NCBI GenBank assembly: GCA_038503035.1
Contig: JAVSML010024366.1
Span: 500,437-564,436 of the forward strand
Source of the DNA: Crocodylus rhombifer
Taxonomy: Eukaryota; Chordata; Crocodylia; Crocodylidae
Direction of reading: 5' to 3'
DNA: 64,000 bases
Shown here: positions 22,235 to 34,080 of the stretch, piece by piece
Layout: each line of letters opens with the position of its first letter
How positions within the stretch are numbered: position 1 is the stretch's first letter
Made by a program: the position numbers and the translations under genes
Notes under the pieces: model-generated
Told to the model about the DNA's origin: nothing
Seen by the model: only the letters and a program-made list of their open reading frames with translations
Database searches by the model: none

Positions 22235-22715
22235 ATTTATAGAAATTTAGGGATGGAATGGATCTTGAAAGATCATCTATCCCAAAAACCTACACTGATG
22301 CACAATCAAGCATACTGAAACCATCCCTGGAAGATGTTTGTCTGGCCTATTCTTTAAACTTGCAGTGAAAAATGTTCTGAAACTTCCATAAACTGCATGT
22401 CCCACTTCATAATTATCCTTATACTTAGAAAGATTCTTGTACTATCTGACCTAAATCTTCTTTTCCGCCAGCTAATCTGATTTCTTTTGTTCCATCCCCA
22501 CTGGACAGAGAGGGCAATTCATCATCATCCTTTTTATAACAACCTTTATATATTCAAAGTTTGTTGTGATTGCCTCCTGTAGCTTTCTTAATAGGCTGGA
22601 TCCATACTAAACACATATTAGTCCCGCATTGTTCAACCCCTAAGATCATTATGAAGTTACCAATTCCCTCTGTCCATAACTTTGTTCAAACTGAACTTCA
22701 GTTTACTCTACTCAA
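22235..22715 (-). mobile_element. Old CR1 fragment (3' portion)
   Basis: In plus-strand reading, TTTATAGAAATTTAGGGATG followed by GAATGGATCTTGAAAGATCA (22234-22275) is the complement of a CR1 3' end, and the following text to about 22600 (CCATCCCTGGAAGATG, GTTCTGAAACTTCCA, TTCCATCCCCACTGGACAG) matches the complement of the C-terminal ORF2 region. Heavily mutated, no open frame. Confidence 0.6.
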
Positions 22716-22988
22716 AAATGGTGTGTGTATGTATATATGTGATATCTTAATGAAATCTCTTGTACAAAATCGGGAAGAGCTATGGAGCATGCCACTCCCT
22801 TCTTTAGATGCCCCTCTGTCTTTCTAAGAGCCCTGCTCTGTTCTTGGCACATGTGCAGAAACATAGCTAATTCAACACAATATCAATGTAAACATATGCG
22901 CAGCATATATATGCTAGTATAACTGACATTGCTATATATGTATATGCTATTATAACTGTGTCTATTAACAGAGTCTTTGGCACAGTTA
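22716..22988. other. AT-rich spacer
   Basis: Nothing recognised. Confidence 0.5.
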
Positions 22989-23170
22989 ATAACATGAGTG
23001 AGTGGTGCCTCCTGAATCTGGGGGGGGCACCCACAGAATCCGCTGATGGTGGCGGCCCTGTCGGGGCGGGCACCAGCCCTACCGACAGCATCAGTGTCGG
23101 CTATCAGAGGAGACACTGGCCTCTTCAGGGGGACACGTGCACTCCTGTGCACCCCCTACCAGTCACCTAT
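22989..23170. other. Isolated GC-rich segment of about 180 bp
   Basis: The composition jumps abruptly here (GGGGGGGCACCC, GTGGCGGCCCTGTCGGGGCG) within AT-rich surroundings, then stops at AATAAAATACATATATAC. There is no domain in any frame. The sharp edges suggest an inserted repeat fragment of unknown family. Confidence 0.4.
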
Positions 23171-23187
23171 GGTTAATAAAATACATA

Positions 23188-24597
23188 TATACTAGGGCTG
23201 AGTGAGGCTTTGGACTGTGCTTCAGATCCGAAGAAGCTTCGGACACTTTGGCATCCAAAGCAGCATGTCTGGATCGAAGCACTGGCTTTGCTAGGCTTCC
23301 CAAAGTGTTTTGGAGCTTCAGAAAAGCTTCGGAGCTGCTTCAGAGATCCGGCTATAGGCTATAATGGGTAATGGGGGATCAGTGACATATTTATAACTTT
23401 GTTGTTTTATCTCTGATTTGGGTGCAACATTCAGGGGTGGTAGTAGCCTCTGCTGAGAGCATGAAGCCCATGAAGTTTCAAGAAGATTGGTGCAGGGGTT
23501 TGGGGAGAACTGCATCTCAAGCTTCTGACAGGCAGAACTCATGACATGGGTGCCACTGTCTGTGTTAAGGCACAGCGGGATGAAAGCTGCAGGCCTGCTA
23601 GCCCCTGCTGCGGCCTCAAAGCTGACAGCTGTCAAGGAGATAGGTGCAGGGGGGGTCTGGGGCCCTGCACCCCTAGCTGCTGACAGACAAAACTCATGAC
23701 ATGGGTGCCTGTGCAACCAACTGTCTGTCTTGGGTCAGTTGATTGTCTGTATTGATTATTTCCTCTCCTTAGTCTGCGGTTTTGTAGGTGTTAATCCATG
23801 CTCGTTAAGTCATTATGTAGTAGCTAGGTACTGTGTATTGAACTTGTCCCTGAGTGAATCATAATTAATTGGTAACTGGTAACACAGTAGCTTAGCAGCC
23901 AGGCCTGCAGTAGTCCTCCTCCCCTCCTCTCCGCTGTGCCCCAAGACAGACACAGTTGCACAAGCACCCATGACACAACTTTTGCTTGTCCGCAGCTTGA
24001 GGTGCAGTTCCCCCCAAGTGCCTGCACCTATCACCTTGAAAATTGGCAGACTTTGTGGCCTCAGTAGTGGCTATCATTGCTGAAGTTTTGACCCCAACAT
24101 GGTTTAACACATAGAGGTGACATGAGTTTTGCTTTCAAGAATTTGGGGTGCAGTTCCCCCAAAGCCCCTGTACCGATCTTCTTGAAACATGGCAGGCTTT
24201 GTGGCCTCAGCAGGGGCCACCATCCCTACTACTTTCATCCCCCTGTGGTGTAACACATAAACATGACATGAATTTTGCTTTTAATTATTTAGGGTACAGT
24301 TTCCCCTGAACCCCTGCACTGATCTTCTTGATGCTTGGCAGGCCTCATGCTCTCAGCATAGGCTACCAGTCCTGTGATTTTATCCAAATGAGACAAAAAC
24401 CAGTAAAATTATAGATATTTCATTGATTCCCCATTATACCCTATGGCCGGATCTCCAAGGCGGCTCCAAAGCTTCGGAGCCGCTTCAGCTGAATTGAGGC
24501 GGAAACCTGGTCCAGAGTTCTGGATTGGATCCCTGGCATCCAAAGTGGCCGAATCTGAAGCCGTATTGAATAGCTGCCTACTTGCACCGGCCTAACA
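23188..24597. mobile_element. Foldback-type DNA transposon, about 1.4 kb, non-autonomous
   Basis: The outer regions are inverted relatives: GTGCTTCAGATCCGAAG and ACACTTTGGCATCCAAAG at the left correspond to the complement of the right end (CGGCTTCAGATTCGGCC, CACTTTGGATGCCAGG). Inside, a unit of roughly 120-140 bp containing CATGACATGGGTGCC and CCCTGCACC-type text is repeated within each arm and inverted between arms. Near the middle, TGTGCAACCAACTGTCTGTC pairs with the complement of CAGACACAGTTGCACAAGC. No transposase. Flanks share ACATATA-like sequence, a possible target duplication but too repetitive to be sure. The superfamily is unproven; hAT is likely. Confidence 0.72.
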
Positions 24598-25820
24598 TAT
24601 ACATACTTGGTTGGAAGTTCTACATATGCTATATGTACAATTGTATCCAGTCAGTACAAATTGCAACTCCAAAGTAATCAATAATTCATTAAAATATTAT
24701 TCTGCACCACCAAGACAATATATTATGATAAAAATTATAGAAAATTCTGACATAGCTTAATATACCCTGAGGACTATATTGCTTTTTGGAATCTTTATTA
24801 CAAGTGCAAATAATAGCATGCATCCGACAGCATGTTTCCATTACAGCACAGAGAAAGTGGTGAGAAAATTTAGATGACTGGACAATACTAAATCATGCAC
24901 TGAGGTCTAATAAAGGTTTATAATACATTGGAAAATGTTTTGGCTTCCATCACAATCCTTTGCAGGTTTTTAAATACTTACTTTCCTTCAGTAAGAATGC
25001 ATTTTATTAGGTTGTGTTGGGGTTGTAGTTGGGTTCCTATTAAACATACTTTCAAATTTAACATATTTTAAACAAAGGATTTTTGTTTTTGTTTTATGAC
25101 ATATAATTTATGTCCCATTAGGTACTTAATCCAAAGCCCATTTAAAGTAATGGCATTCTTTCTGCTGATGATCAGGGTGCTGCATCACCCAATGAATACT
25201 GATGATAGAGACAAAGGACCTGAGTACATGGCGTTCAAGAGTCCTGGTCCCCATTGGGAACAGGGCTGGAACCTGAAATAAGTAAAACTGCCCAGCTGCT
25301 CCCCTATCCCTACTCCCCAGCCTTTCTGCAAGGAGGTAAGCACTGTAATAAATTAGTTTTTGAAATGGGGCACCACTTAATTTACAAAAGTTATGGAGGG
25401 ATACCTTAAGTCTAAAAAGGGGTGCCTAGAGTCTAAAAGACTAAGAACTACAGGGCTAAAGTCTCCATGAGCATGAGTTAATGGAATTTCCTCCCTCAGT
25501 TGCACAAGGCAGAAACCGGTAGATCACCAGCCTTTGGGGGGACTATAAAGTATATTTCTGTACTTGTGTGGTGCGAGTAGATCAAGTGCCCCCTTCTATT
25601 GTAGTTCTATGATGAAAGAGGATGCAGAAACATTTGGGCTTCTCCTTATTCCCTTTCCACTTTATGAATTCAGGCAGGAGACAGCTCAGATGTACCCCAT
25701 AATTAATACAGTTTTCCACTCAAAGCTATGATAAATAGGAAAAAAAAACCTGTGACTTGCTTTAAATGTCAGACTATTCCATTCTTAAATGGTTGGAGTG
25801 AACTTACCTGGATTATCTAT
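24598..25820. other. AT-rich interval, nothing recognised
   Basis: No gene, familiar repeat or strong secondary structure found. Confidence 0.55.
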
Positions 25821-25901
25821 CTAAATTAGCAGGATAGTTAACGGTACTAAAATAATCAGCTATTATCTATTTTAGTACCATTAACTATCCTGCTAATTTA
25901 G
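25821..25901. repeat. 81-bp near-perfect hairpin
   Basis: Arms of about 34 bp (CTAAATTAGCAGGATAGTTA... and its complement ending ...CTGCTAATTTAG) pair with a single mismatch around a loop of about 13 nt. The size and shape are compatible with a small palindromic MITE or a precursor-like hairpin. Nothing beyond structure supports a function. Confidence 0.9.
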
Positions 25902-26054
25902 GTGCTTTAAACTAAGTTTTTAAAAGACAGACACTCAGTAGGTATTAGCTAATTAGGTAATAAAATTACTCGGGCAATATCAACTGTTTTTCAGGACTTC
26001 TTTTTTTCCCCCCCTCCTTATAAGCATATTGACAATCATCTCCATTCATAACTA

Positions 26055-26968
26055 TCACATTTACTCAATACTAAGATAAGGTGTATTCCCCATTTAACAT
26101 GGGGAGGAAAAAGGCCCCCATCTTAAAACTGTGTACGGGGTAGTGTGTGTGTTGGAGCGGGGGAGAGTGGAGAGCAGGCAGTAGCTGCGGCTAGGGCTCC
26201 AGCCCCTACCCAGGACTAGGGCCATAGCTGCAGTTGCTGCCTGTGCCCCCTTCTACCCCTCCACCCTACCATCTGTCCACCTACAACCTCTTCCCCATCC
26301 TACACAGCCTCTGTTCCACTGCCTGCCTCTCTCCCTCCATTAACTTTGCTTCTCATCAGCAGCCTCCATCAATGCTGCAGCCCAGGGCACTGAGCATGGC
26401 CCCAGCCCAGCCCAGCCAAGCCCACAGCAGTGGCACACAGCCTGGGTGGCTGCTACAGGGCCAGGTTGGGGCCATGCTCAGTGCCTCAGGCTAGAACAGG
26501 GATGGAGCTTGAAGGTGCAGAGCAAGGGTAAGGGTGGAGAGGGAGGAACAGAGGCTGCGGGTGAGGGGAGAGCAGCAAACCTGGGGGCATGGGGGAGCAA
26601 AGAAGTTAAGGCAGTGGGGAGAGGGGAACAGAGGCCTGGGTGAGAGGGAGTGGGGAGCAGAGAGGCTGTGGGAAGGGGAGAGGGGCACAGGGGAAGCAGA
26701 CTGGGGGAAGAGGGAGCAGAATTTGGAAGGGAGAGGCAGAAGGAAGAGTGGGGGGTAAGACTTCAGAGATCAGGCAGGGGGCAGGCACCAGCAGAGGCAA
26801 GCTGCTTGACTCCCACCCCACCCACTCCATGCACAACGCTGCAGTAATTAGATTCTATACATGGGAAATCATAAAAAAATATATACATTTCCCATGTATA
26901 GAATCTAATTATTTGGGGGTCATCTTAAATTCAGGGTCATTTTAAATTTGAGCAAATATGGTACTACA
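26055..26968. mobile_element. Probable MITE with short inverted ends and GC-rich core
   Basis: The left end reads ATTTACTCAATACTAAGATA and the complement of the right end reads ATATTTGCTCAAATTTAAAA then TGACCCTGAATTTAAGATGA. Both follow a (T)ATTTRCTCRAATxTAAGA pattern familiar from small tetrapod DNA transposons. The core (26120-26820) is G-rich and purine-biased, giving spurious open frames on both strands. A perfect short hairpin lies near the right end. No transposase; target duplication unclear. Confidence 0.55.
26846..26910. repeat. 65-bp perfect hairpin inside the MITE
   Basis: AATTAGATTCTATACATGGG starts the left arm, and the right arm is its exact complement over 24 bp (ending AGAATCTAATT), with a 17-nt A/T loop. 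The exactness implies recent formation or constraint. Confidence 0.95.
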
Positions 26969-29530
26969 AATAAAAGTTTTAGATCAAAGATATTTGTAGA
27001 GATCTCAAAATGGTATAAAGATCATTTTATTTGCAGAATAAATAAACCTGGTAATTTTTTAACAGTATATGCAATTTGACAGGAAAGGTCATTTCCAGAG
27101 CTTCTATATAGTTATGGGGACAAACTCTTTGAGCACTGTCAACATTGGTGTTCTGCCAGAAAGAGACAGAACTGTAAGCTAACCTCTAAATCTTCTGTTA
27201 ATACCTAGGGGTTAGATTGTAGGTAGATACTGAAGTGATGTTAAGATCAAGAAAATTTAGTTTTACTCTATGCATGTTATATATGCCATGTTTCTACAAG
27301 TGAAAGTCTGAAAAATTTAGATGTTTGTCTATTTTTCATTCCCAGTGTTGTTCAAGTGGGTAGTATTGCAAGCCATAGTGAGGTAATACTATAGCTTTAG
27401 CCTTCTTCCAAATATGGTACCACATATAAACAAAGAAACAAACAAAACTTTAAAAAGAAAAATCTTTCACAAAACTAAAAGAAATCCTAGTTTGAGTTTT
27501 GAAAAAATATAGAATGTATACATTCCTGTCTCTAACCTAGAAATATGAACAATGAAATTACATTCTTAAAATGTATGTTTGCACAAACATGAAAGGTACA
27601 TGTACTTGCTGAGAATAGAATTATGCCCAGGTAGATGAAGGAGGTAAAGGTATTTGCTGTGCATAGAATTGACTCTATGAATAAGGCAAAGAGAGAGAAT
27701 GAATATAATGATTTCTAATGCTTTCACCACAGCTGCAGTAATGGAGGTTTTCTTATTTGGGTATAATGAGATTTCAATTTTGCCTTTGGTATAATTTTTA
27801 ATATATAGCCTTTCTTTGCTAAATTGATTTACTTGGTTTTCTCGATCTTTTCTCAGTTGCAAAAAAACCTCTTCAGTGTAATGAATCTCTTAAATATTTT
27901 GAAAACAGCTATAAATGTTGACATTAAACCTAATTCTTTATTACCTGGCCTTTTGCGAAGTCCTTTATGCTTTGTGCAAAGTGAATGCAAATTGCATGTA
28001 GACACTTCCATTCTGACTCAATACCATTTTGTACTGATGCACACAGCTACATAAGATACAAAGTAATGTAGAATCAAACTGTTATTAGAGTTTGTTAGAT
28101 ATTTTATTAGGGAGATTTTATTAGATATGTATTACTAGATAACAGTTATTTCAGGTTCTTAGAGGAATGCAGCTCCTTGAATCTTGGACATATCACAACC
28201 ATCAAAATTTTAAGAAATTGCATTCACGGTAGAAGAAGTTGGGAAGTATTCAAGAAAAAGGAGTCCAAGAGCGCTACTGACTAAGAGATCACTCCATTGT
28301 CTTGTAGTAATAGCAGTGGTAGTTTATCTACAGCTTTCAATAAAATGATAAGTAAAGTTGACAATAGATGTATATGTAGTATAAAATTATATAAAAACTG
28401 GTTATTGATAAGGCATAAAATAAGATTATACATTTTACCAATTTAAATGGGGGCTGGGGTGACATGGGCATTAAGGCACAAGGTTGACAGCCCACAGATT
28501 GCAAGTGCAAGGCCATAGCAGAAGTGCCTATGGCACAGCCTGTCAGATTCCAACAAATCTGCAAATTCTGCTAAACTAATGAAGAGCTCAATTTTATTCT
28601 TATTTCTTTAAAGAATAAGCAAGACCACAATTAGTGGTTTAAACCATCTACCTCATTCTTCCTGCAAGAATACACTGTGTCTTTACATGAGGTCTGATGC
28701 CATCTCCCCATAAGGACTACATATTTCATCTGAGTAAATCAAAGCCTAGTAACAACTTCTCATTTTTTTGTGGTTTTCTACTTCAGATAGACAGGTTTGA
28801 AGGCTAAAAGAGTACTTTATTAATTTTAACAAAGGAGGATAAAGAGAAAATCACCCTGCCAGCATGTCAGTCTGCATGCTGGCATCTTTAATTCTTAAAT
28901 TTATATTTTGTTTTAAATAATGGGGAAATATTGGTTCAGTGACTGGCAAGACATTTCCAAAGCCATTTGTTTAGAGAAAAATATAAATGTTATTTATTGT
29001 CTTGTTGATGATCTAAAGAGCCAAAGTTATATTCAGGGAATATCTGCTCCTGAGAATAGACTGCAAGATGGCTATCACCAATAAGTAGATAAAGATAATC
29101 AAAAAAGGCAACAAGAAAAAGAGTTCAGTGGGCAGGGCTAATCAGGTATTCAAGTCCCTTGTGAAGATTAACCAAATATGCAGTTGAATGTTATAATACA
29201 ATTTTTGGTTACTCCAAAATATCAGATGCATCCTACCTCTTTCCTTGTAACCTTTTAAGAACCAAAGAGGCATGTGCAAAGAAAGGTAATTTTCACTGAA
29301 CAATTTTAGAAGTTGTCATGGGGTTACCCTGGGAAGATGCTCGGTGCTGAGGCTTCAACTCTGGGTCATAACCAGCCACAATGCTAATCACTGGACTGGT
29401 GAACCACCTCCTGGTCTGTCCATTGCAAAAAGCCAGACTCATTCCAGCAAAGTGGGTGGGGGCCTGGACCTCCTCTCAGTATTGAAAGAACTTGGCCTCT
29501 TCTGGCCACCACTATGGACCATGGCACCCC
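26969..29530. other. AT-rich interval with a small perfect hairpin
   Basis: No gene or familiar repeat recognised over 2.5 kb. A 10-bp perfect inverted repeat, TGCCAGCATG / CATGCTGGCA, lies at 28857-28884 with an 8-nt loop. Confidence 0.5.
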
Positions 29531-29534
29531 CCTC

Positions 29535-29660
29535 CTTGTAACTTGTTTAGTTGTTAGAGCATGTGATCAGAACTTGAGAGACCTAGGCCCAAATCCAACT
29601 CCACCTTTATATCCTAGTCCCCACTCCCCCCTCTGGGAAAGTCAGCAACTTCAGGTCAGC
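29535..29660 (+). repeat. tRNA-derived SINE or tRNA pseudogene
   Basis: The segment has an A-box-like TAGTTGTTAGAGC followed, at the correct spacing, by a B-box-like GGCCCAAATCC. These are the two internal RNA polymerase III promoter elements of tRNA genes. The intervening GATCAGAACTTGAGAGACCTA has tRNA-like length, but the cloverleaf stems are not convincing. The sequence continues past the tRNA-like head as unrelated tail, which favours a SINE. Diverged. Confidence 0.5.
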
Positions 29661-30984
29661 AGCAATAGGAGGGCTATCTCACCTTTAAGCACAATGATAA
29701 AGGGTAGGGCAGAGGTTAGGGCAGGGGGAGAGAAAACCTGTTTCTCTGTCCTCCTGCACATGGAAGAGGCTCAAATCTATATCTTTTACTTTTAGCAAAG
29801 GGCCTAACCACTGGCATATCTTAGCATGGGTTAAGGTGTGTTAGTAGGGTGAAGTACAATTCACCTCCAGAAGCAAACCGAATTCTCATTGAAAGTACAG
29901 GAGAACTATGCATGTATTCAAATAAAGTAGAATGCCTCCCCAGGCTGGGAAAATGCAGTGCCTAAGTCAAGTGGACTGAAAATAAGCATGGAGACTGTAA
30001 GCCTGGTAACAGCAGGATGGATGGGTCCATCAGGGTCTCATGATCTTTCTGCTTCCGTACTGGAAGGATGAAACCCTGTGGGGCAATCAGCAACATGAAA
30101 ATCTTATGCCTCCCTAATCTTTGTATAGAACAGTCCCAGGACTAGGACATCTCAGACAAAAGATACCATGGTAACATTCTGCCTGTAGACAGCCACAGCT
30201 GTGGCAATGGGGACTGCAAGCATTGTGCCTTGCATGTCAGGTTTAATGCCCTTGTTGCCTAAAATGTAGCCATGGACAACATAGCCCAAATAAAAGTTTA
30301 CAGTTTAACCCAGACTTGGAGGTCAACTCCAAGTAAGTCCTTTGCCCAGCTCTGTAAGCCTACACCAGCTGTCCATCTAAGCCATATCCATCCTTCCTAA
30401 TATAGCTTTTGATCCCTAATCCCTCTACCTAGTCTTACCTTCAGTTACTGGGTGTGCTCTAAGTACACATAAAACATTTATTTTTGCAGCTCTCTAGCTA
30501 AGTGTGGGACAGTAATAAGATGCTATAGTACAGTGATAGAGCAAGGACCTGTGTATCTGGAGTGGCTACTTCTGTGTCCACACATGCATAGAACTGAAAC
30601 AGCATTGAGCAGGTTGCTGAATTTGGCAAAGTGGCAGGTGCACAACACATGTAGACCTATGAATCGTGATTTATAATTTACAGTGGGCGCGGTGTCAAAG
30701 AGGATTATAACTGCAATAGGCAGCCACAATTTAGTTTGATTGGCCGTTACATTCACAGGAGGTGTGAGAGGCAAGGACTTAAATCGTTGCAGAAGTGTTC
30801 TGCACAGCAGCTTGTTTAATCTTGCTGTTTTCATCATGCACCTTCCCCCCAATGCTGATTGGTGGAGGAGCCCCATCAGCTCCACCACTCGCCATTCATT
30901 GCTGATTGGCTAGGAGACAAAAACCGCAGTTTTAAATATGCTGGGTTATTAACTCCTGCTACTAATTAGCCAAGGGGCCTTGGC
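29661..30984. other. Mixed-composition interval, nothing recognised
   Basis: No gene or familiar repeat identified. A few open stretches (for example minus strand 30888-30523) have no domain signature. Confidence 0.45.
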
Positions 30985-31170
30985 AGTAGGGCTGTGTAAA
31001 ATTTCACCAGCTGTTTCAATTCAACACTGTTTCGACTCATTTCAAGCTTGAAACAACAAAATTGAATCAAAACAAAAGGCTTCAAAACAGCCTTGAAACA
31101 AAATGAAGGTAGTCGAAATGTTTTAAAAGTTTCAAAATGTTTTGAGTTTTGAAGCAGCCAGGTGGTGGGA
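30985..31170. repeat. Truncated end of a DNA transposon rich in TTTCAA / TTGAAA
   Basis: GTAGGGCTGTGTAAAATTTC is followed by many TTTCAA and TTGAAAC blocks in both orientations. The start resembles that of the foldback element at 23.19 kb (TAGGGCTGAGTGAGGCTTTGG). No matching opposite end was found within the next 1.5 kb. Confidence 0.42.
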
Positions 31171-33117
31171 GATAGGGAAGAACCAGGGCTGCACTTCCAG
31201 TGGCTCCGCAGCCCCATGTGGCTCAGCGGGGAGTGCAGCCCTTTAGACAGGTAGGCTGTGTGCAGATGAGCACAGATGTTGGGTTCCCTGGGGACAAGTA
31301 GCACTGGTGTACCTTGGGCTGCAGTTACTTGTCCCTGGGGAATGCCCATGCTATGCATGCTTTTGTACACAGCAAGTTACCCTGGGGGCAGTAGGGAGGC
31401 TGACCTGCAGTTCTGAAGGTCTGCTGGGGCTGCAGCAGCCATGATCCTGCCAGGCTGGCTGGCAGCTGCAGTGTGGCTCCAGGAGGCCCGGCTCCACTTT
31501 TCAGTGGCATGTGCTGCCTGTGTGTGTGCTACTCTGTTTTGGTTATTTTTCTACAACCCTTCCCCCCCCCCAACTCCCCCTTCCCCCGCAAAAAAGCATA
31601 GCAGCATGGGCTGTGCGCCCTTGAAACATGGAGAACATCTGACTGTACGGTCAGATGTGTTTGCGGCACCACATATCTCACAGCCACACTTGTCTGATGT
31701 GCCCGTAAATAGCACTTGTGTGGGAAACTTTCTCTCTACACTTTTTCTCAAGACTATTCTTGCAATTTTCCTCAAGACTAATCTTGCAATTTCTTTTCCT
31801 TGTTTCTCCCTTCTCATTAATCAGTCATGTTGGATGGTTAATTTGGCTTCAGGATTTTCCTATTATTATTGTTTTCCTATTATTACTTGCCAAGACCCTA
31901 ATAAATAATACCATTTACCTCTTATTTTACAGGTCTTGTTCACTGATCAGAGGTATGAGACCATATTTATAGCAAGGCAAAATCAAATATTTACATAAAA
32001 TTCTGTCACTGGATTAATGCCCACTAGATTAATGAAAGAAAGGGATGAATATCTTAGGGCAGAATATAGTCCTACATGAGGAAATGCTTTTACAAATCGA
32101 CTTTCAAAGTAAGTGTTTTAAAAGCACAGAAACGTCTTTTTGTCAGAAAAAAAGAGCATTATGTCAAAAATGAACCCTACCTTGCACACAAGTTAGAAAT
32201 GGTGAGAAAATTCACTCTTTTTAAGAATCTTCTGAAGCCAATATAGGGGATCATGTTATCCTTATTTATTTTAACTAATATTAGTTCTAACTTTTAGATA
32301 GTTTTTATAGGATATGAACACAGAGTAGATTTACTTCAGTGTAATTTACACGAAATGTTACTCCACAGTAAATTTACTCTGTTGTAAAGAGTGTGGACAC
32401 ATGAAACTGGCTGCATGGTTGGTGCTAGTACAATGTCTAGCTGCTGGGTGGTGGCAGATCCAGTTTGCTTTGAGCAAATGGCTATCCTGGAGTGAAATTA
32501 ATAGTGGTAGTGGACACAGTACACATATATAGTAACTATACACAGAAATGTTTTAAGAGAAACTATACCAGAGAACAGCATTTCCTCCAGAGTAAATATG
32601 GTATAGGTCCACAAACAGACTCATAAACTTTAGGACCAGAAGAAATGTAATCTGAATTACTATATATCACAGGACATTAATGTTTCATCCTGTTATCCCT
32701 ATACTCAGCTCAGTAACTTGAGTTGGACTGAAGTTATCTTCTGGAAAGATGTCAAGTTGTCATTTGATGAAATAAAGAGAAGAATCCACTAATTCCCATG
32801 AGAGTTTATTCCATTAATAAAGTGTGCCAGTGTTAAAAAATAGTAATTTATTTGTAATTCGAATTTATCTGGTTAGATGTTTCTGGACATTAGTTTTTGT
32901 TGTCACACCCTCTTCAAGATTAAATATTCCTTTATTATCCAATGTTTTTTCTTCCTGAAGTAATTTATATAAACTATTCTTAAACCGAAGTTGCTTAAGG
33001 TCACTGAAAGGTACTTTGTGAGGAAAATCACATTCTAACACCTTCTTCCTCACCTAGATCTTATTGCCACAGCAACAAATCAAGAGTATATATTAAAATA
33101 CATAATACTTAAGCAAG
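31171..33117. other. Interval without recognised genes; possible old MITE at 32320-32620
   Basis: Most of this span is unremarkable. At 32330-32620 there are motifs reminiscent of the Harbinger MITEs (CTCCACAGTAAATTTACTC and GTGGACACATG), but no clear paired ends. An ancient CR1-like stretch may lie at 32630-33060 but is too diverged to assign. Confidence 0.4.
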
Positions 33118-33430
33118 TTGTCCTGTCAAGGACAGGACTAAGAACAATGGCTCAAGCTGCAGGAGAGGAAATTTAGGTTGGAGATTAGAAGGAATTTCTG
33201 ACTATGAGGGTGCTCAAGCACTGGAACAGGCTACCTAGAGAAACTATGGAATTTCCATCCCTAGAAGTTTTTTCAAGAGCAGCTTGGACAGGCACTTGGC
33301 TGGGACGGTTGGCCAAAAGGTGAAAGAATGCTTGCAAGTAATTTTCTCTCCATTTGATTCAAATCAGTGTGGACTTAAATATTCTTCCCAGTCTAAATCA
33401 GGGATGATCCTGCCTTATCAAGTGTTCCAG
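33118..33430 (+). mobile_element. Old CR1 3' fragment (end of ORF2)
   Basis: Plus-strand codons give recognisable CR1 C-terminal text: GGTTGGAGATTAGAAGGAAT (the RLDIRKNFF region), CTATGAGGGTGCTCAAGCAC and GGACAGGCACTTGGCTGGGA (the LDRHLAG terminus). Frames are broken and the tail is absent or unrecognisable. Confidence 0.7.
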
Positions 33431-33434
33431 ATTG

Positions 33435-34080
33435 TTGTGTCTGACTGCCCTATCCTCAACATTTACTATTTGATCAATAGTTTTTTTATCCATCAATTGT
33501 ATCACGAATGACTTTATAGTTTCTCTAAGATCATAAATGAAAATATCAAATACTATTGGACCTAATGCACTCACAGGGACTAGGTCTGTCAGTCATCTAT
33601 TTCGAAATCGTTTTACCATCTGCTATTGAAGCTACACAATATTAATGTTCGATTAGACTGATCTGGAGAACTAAATCAAATGGCTTTCAGAAGCTTACAT
33701 ATAGTACATCTACAAAGTTACCTGTTAAAAAAATATATGAGTTCATAAAAAACAAAATTCAGGTTTGTTTGGTGTTTTCCAAAACTACCATGTTGACTGA
33801 CATTAATTAAATTCCTATCCTTTCAAATCAGCTTTTCATTATTTTATCCAAAATTTATGTCAGGCTAATCAGGTCATCCCGTTTGCCTTTTCTGAAGGGT
33901 ACTACAACATTATCATTCTTCTAGTCTTCTGTAGTTTCCCTAGTATTCCAAGATTAATATTATTCCAAGCTTATTATTATTTCAAAATTCATATTTAGTA
34001 TTCTAATATTAAAATCAGTGAGCTGTAGATCATTTGAGCCACTCTTTCAATATTGTTGATTGCAGAAGTGATCAGGTCAA
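33435..34080 (-). mobile_element. Old CR1 ORF2 fragment
   Basis: In plus-strand reading, ATCAAATACTATTGGACCTA is the complement of the CR1 SxLGPxLF region, and GTCAGGCTAATCAGGTCATC with CATTCTTCTAGTCTTCTGTA the complement of the NYRPISL and DWKxANVxPIFKK regions. The order fits a minus-strand RT fragment. Highly degraded, and it ends where the next CR1 begins. Confidence 0.6.

Noticed and set aside
26234..26847. Gly/Arg/Glu-rich and Pro-rich open frames
   Set aside because: Purine-biased MITE core; no domain, and both strands are open for the same reason.
30515..30600. tRNA-like text (AGTGATAGAGCAAGG)
   Set aside because: No B box at the right distance and no stems; not a tRNA or clear SINE.
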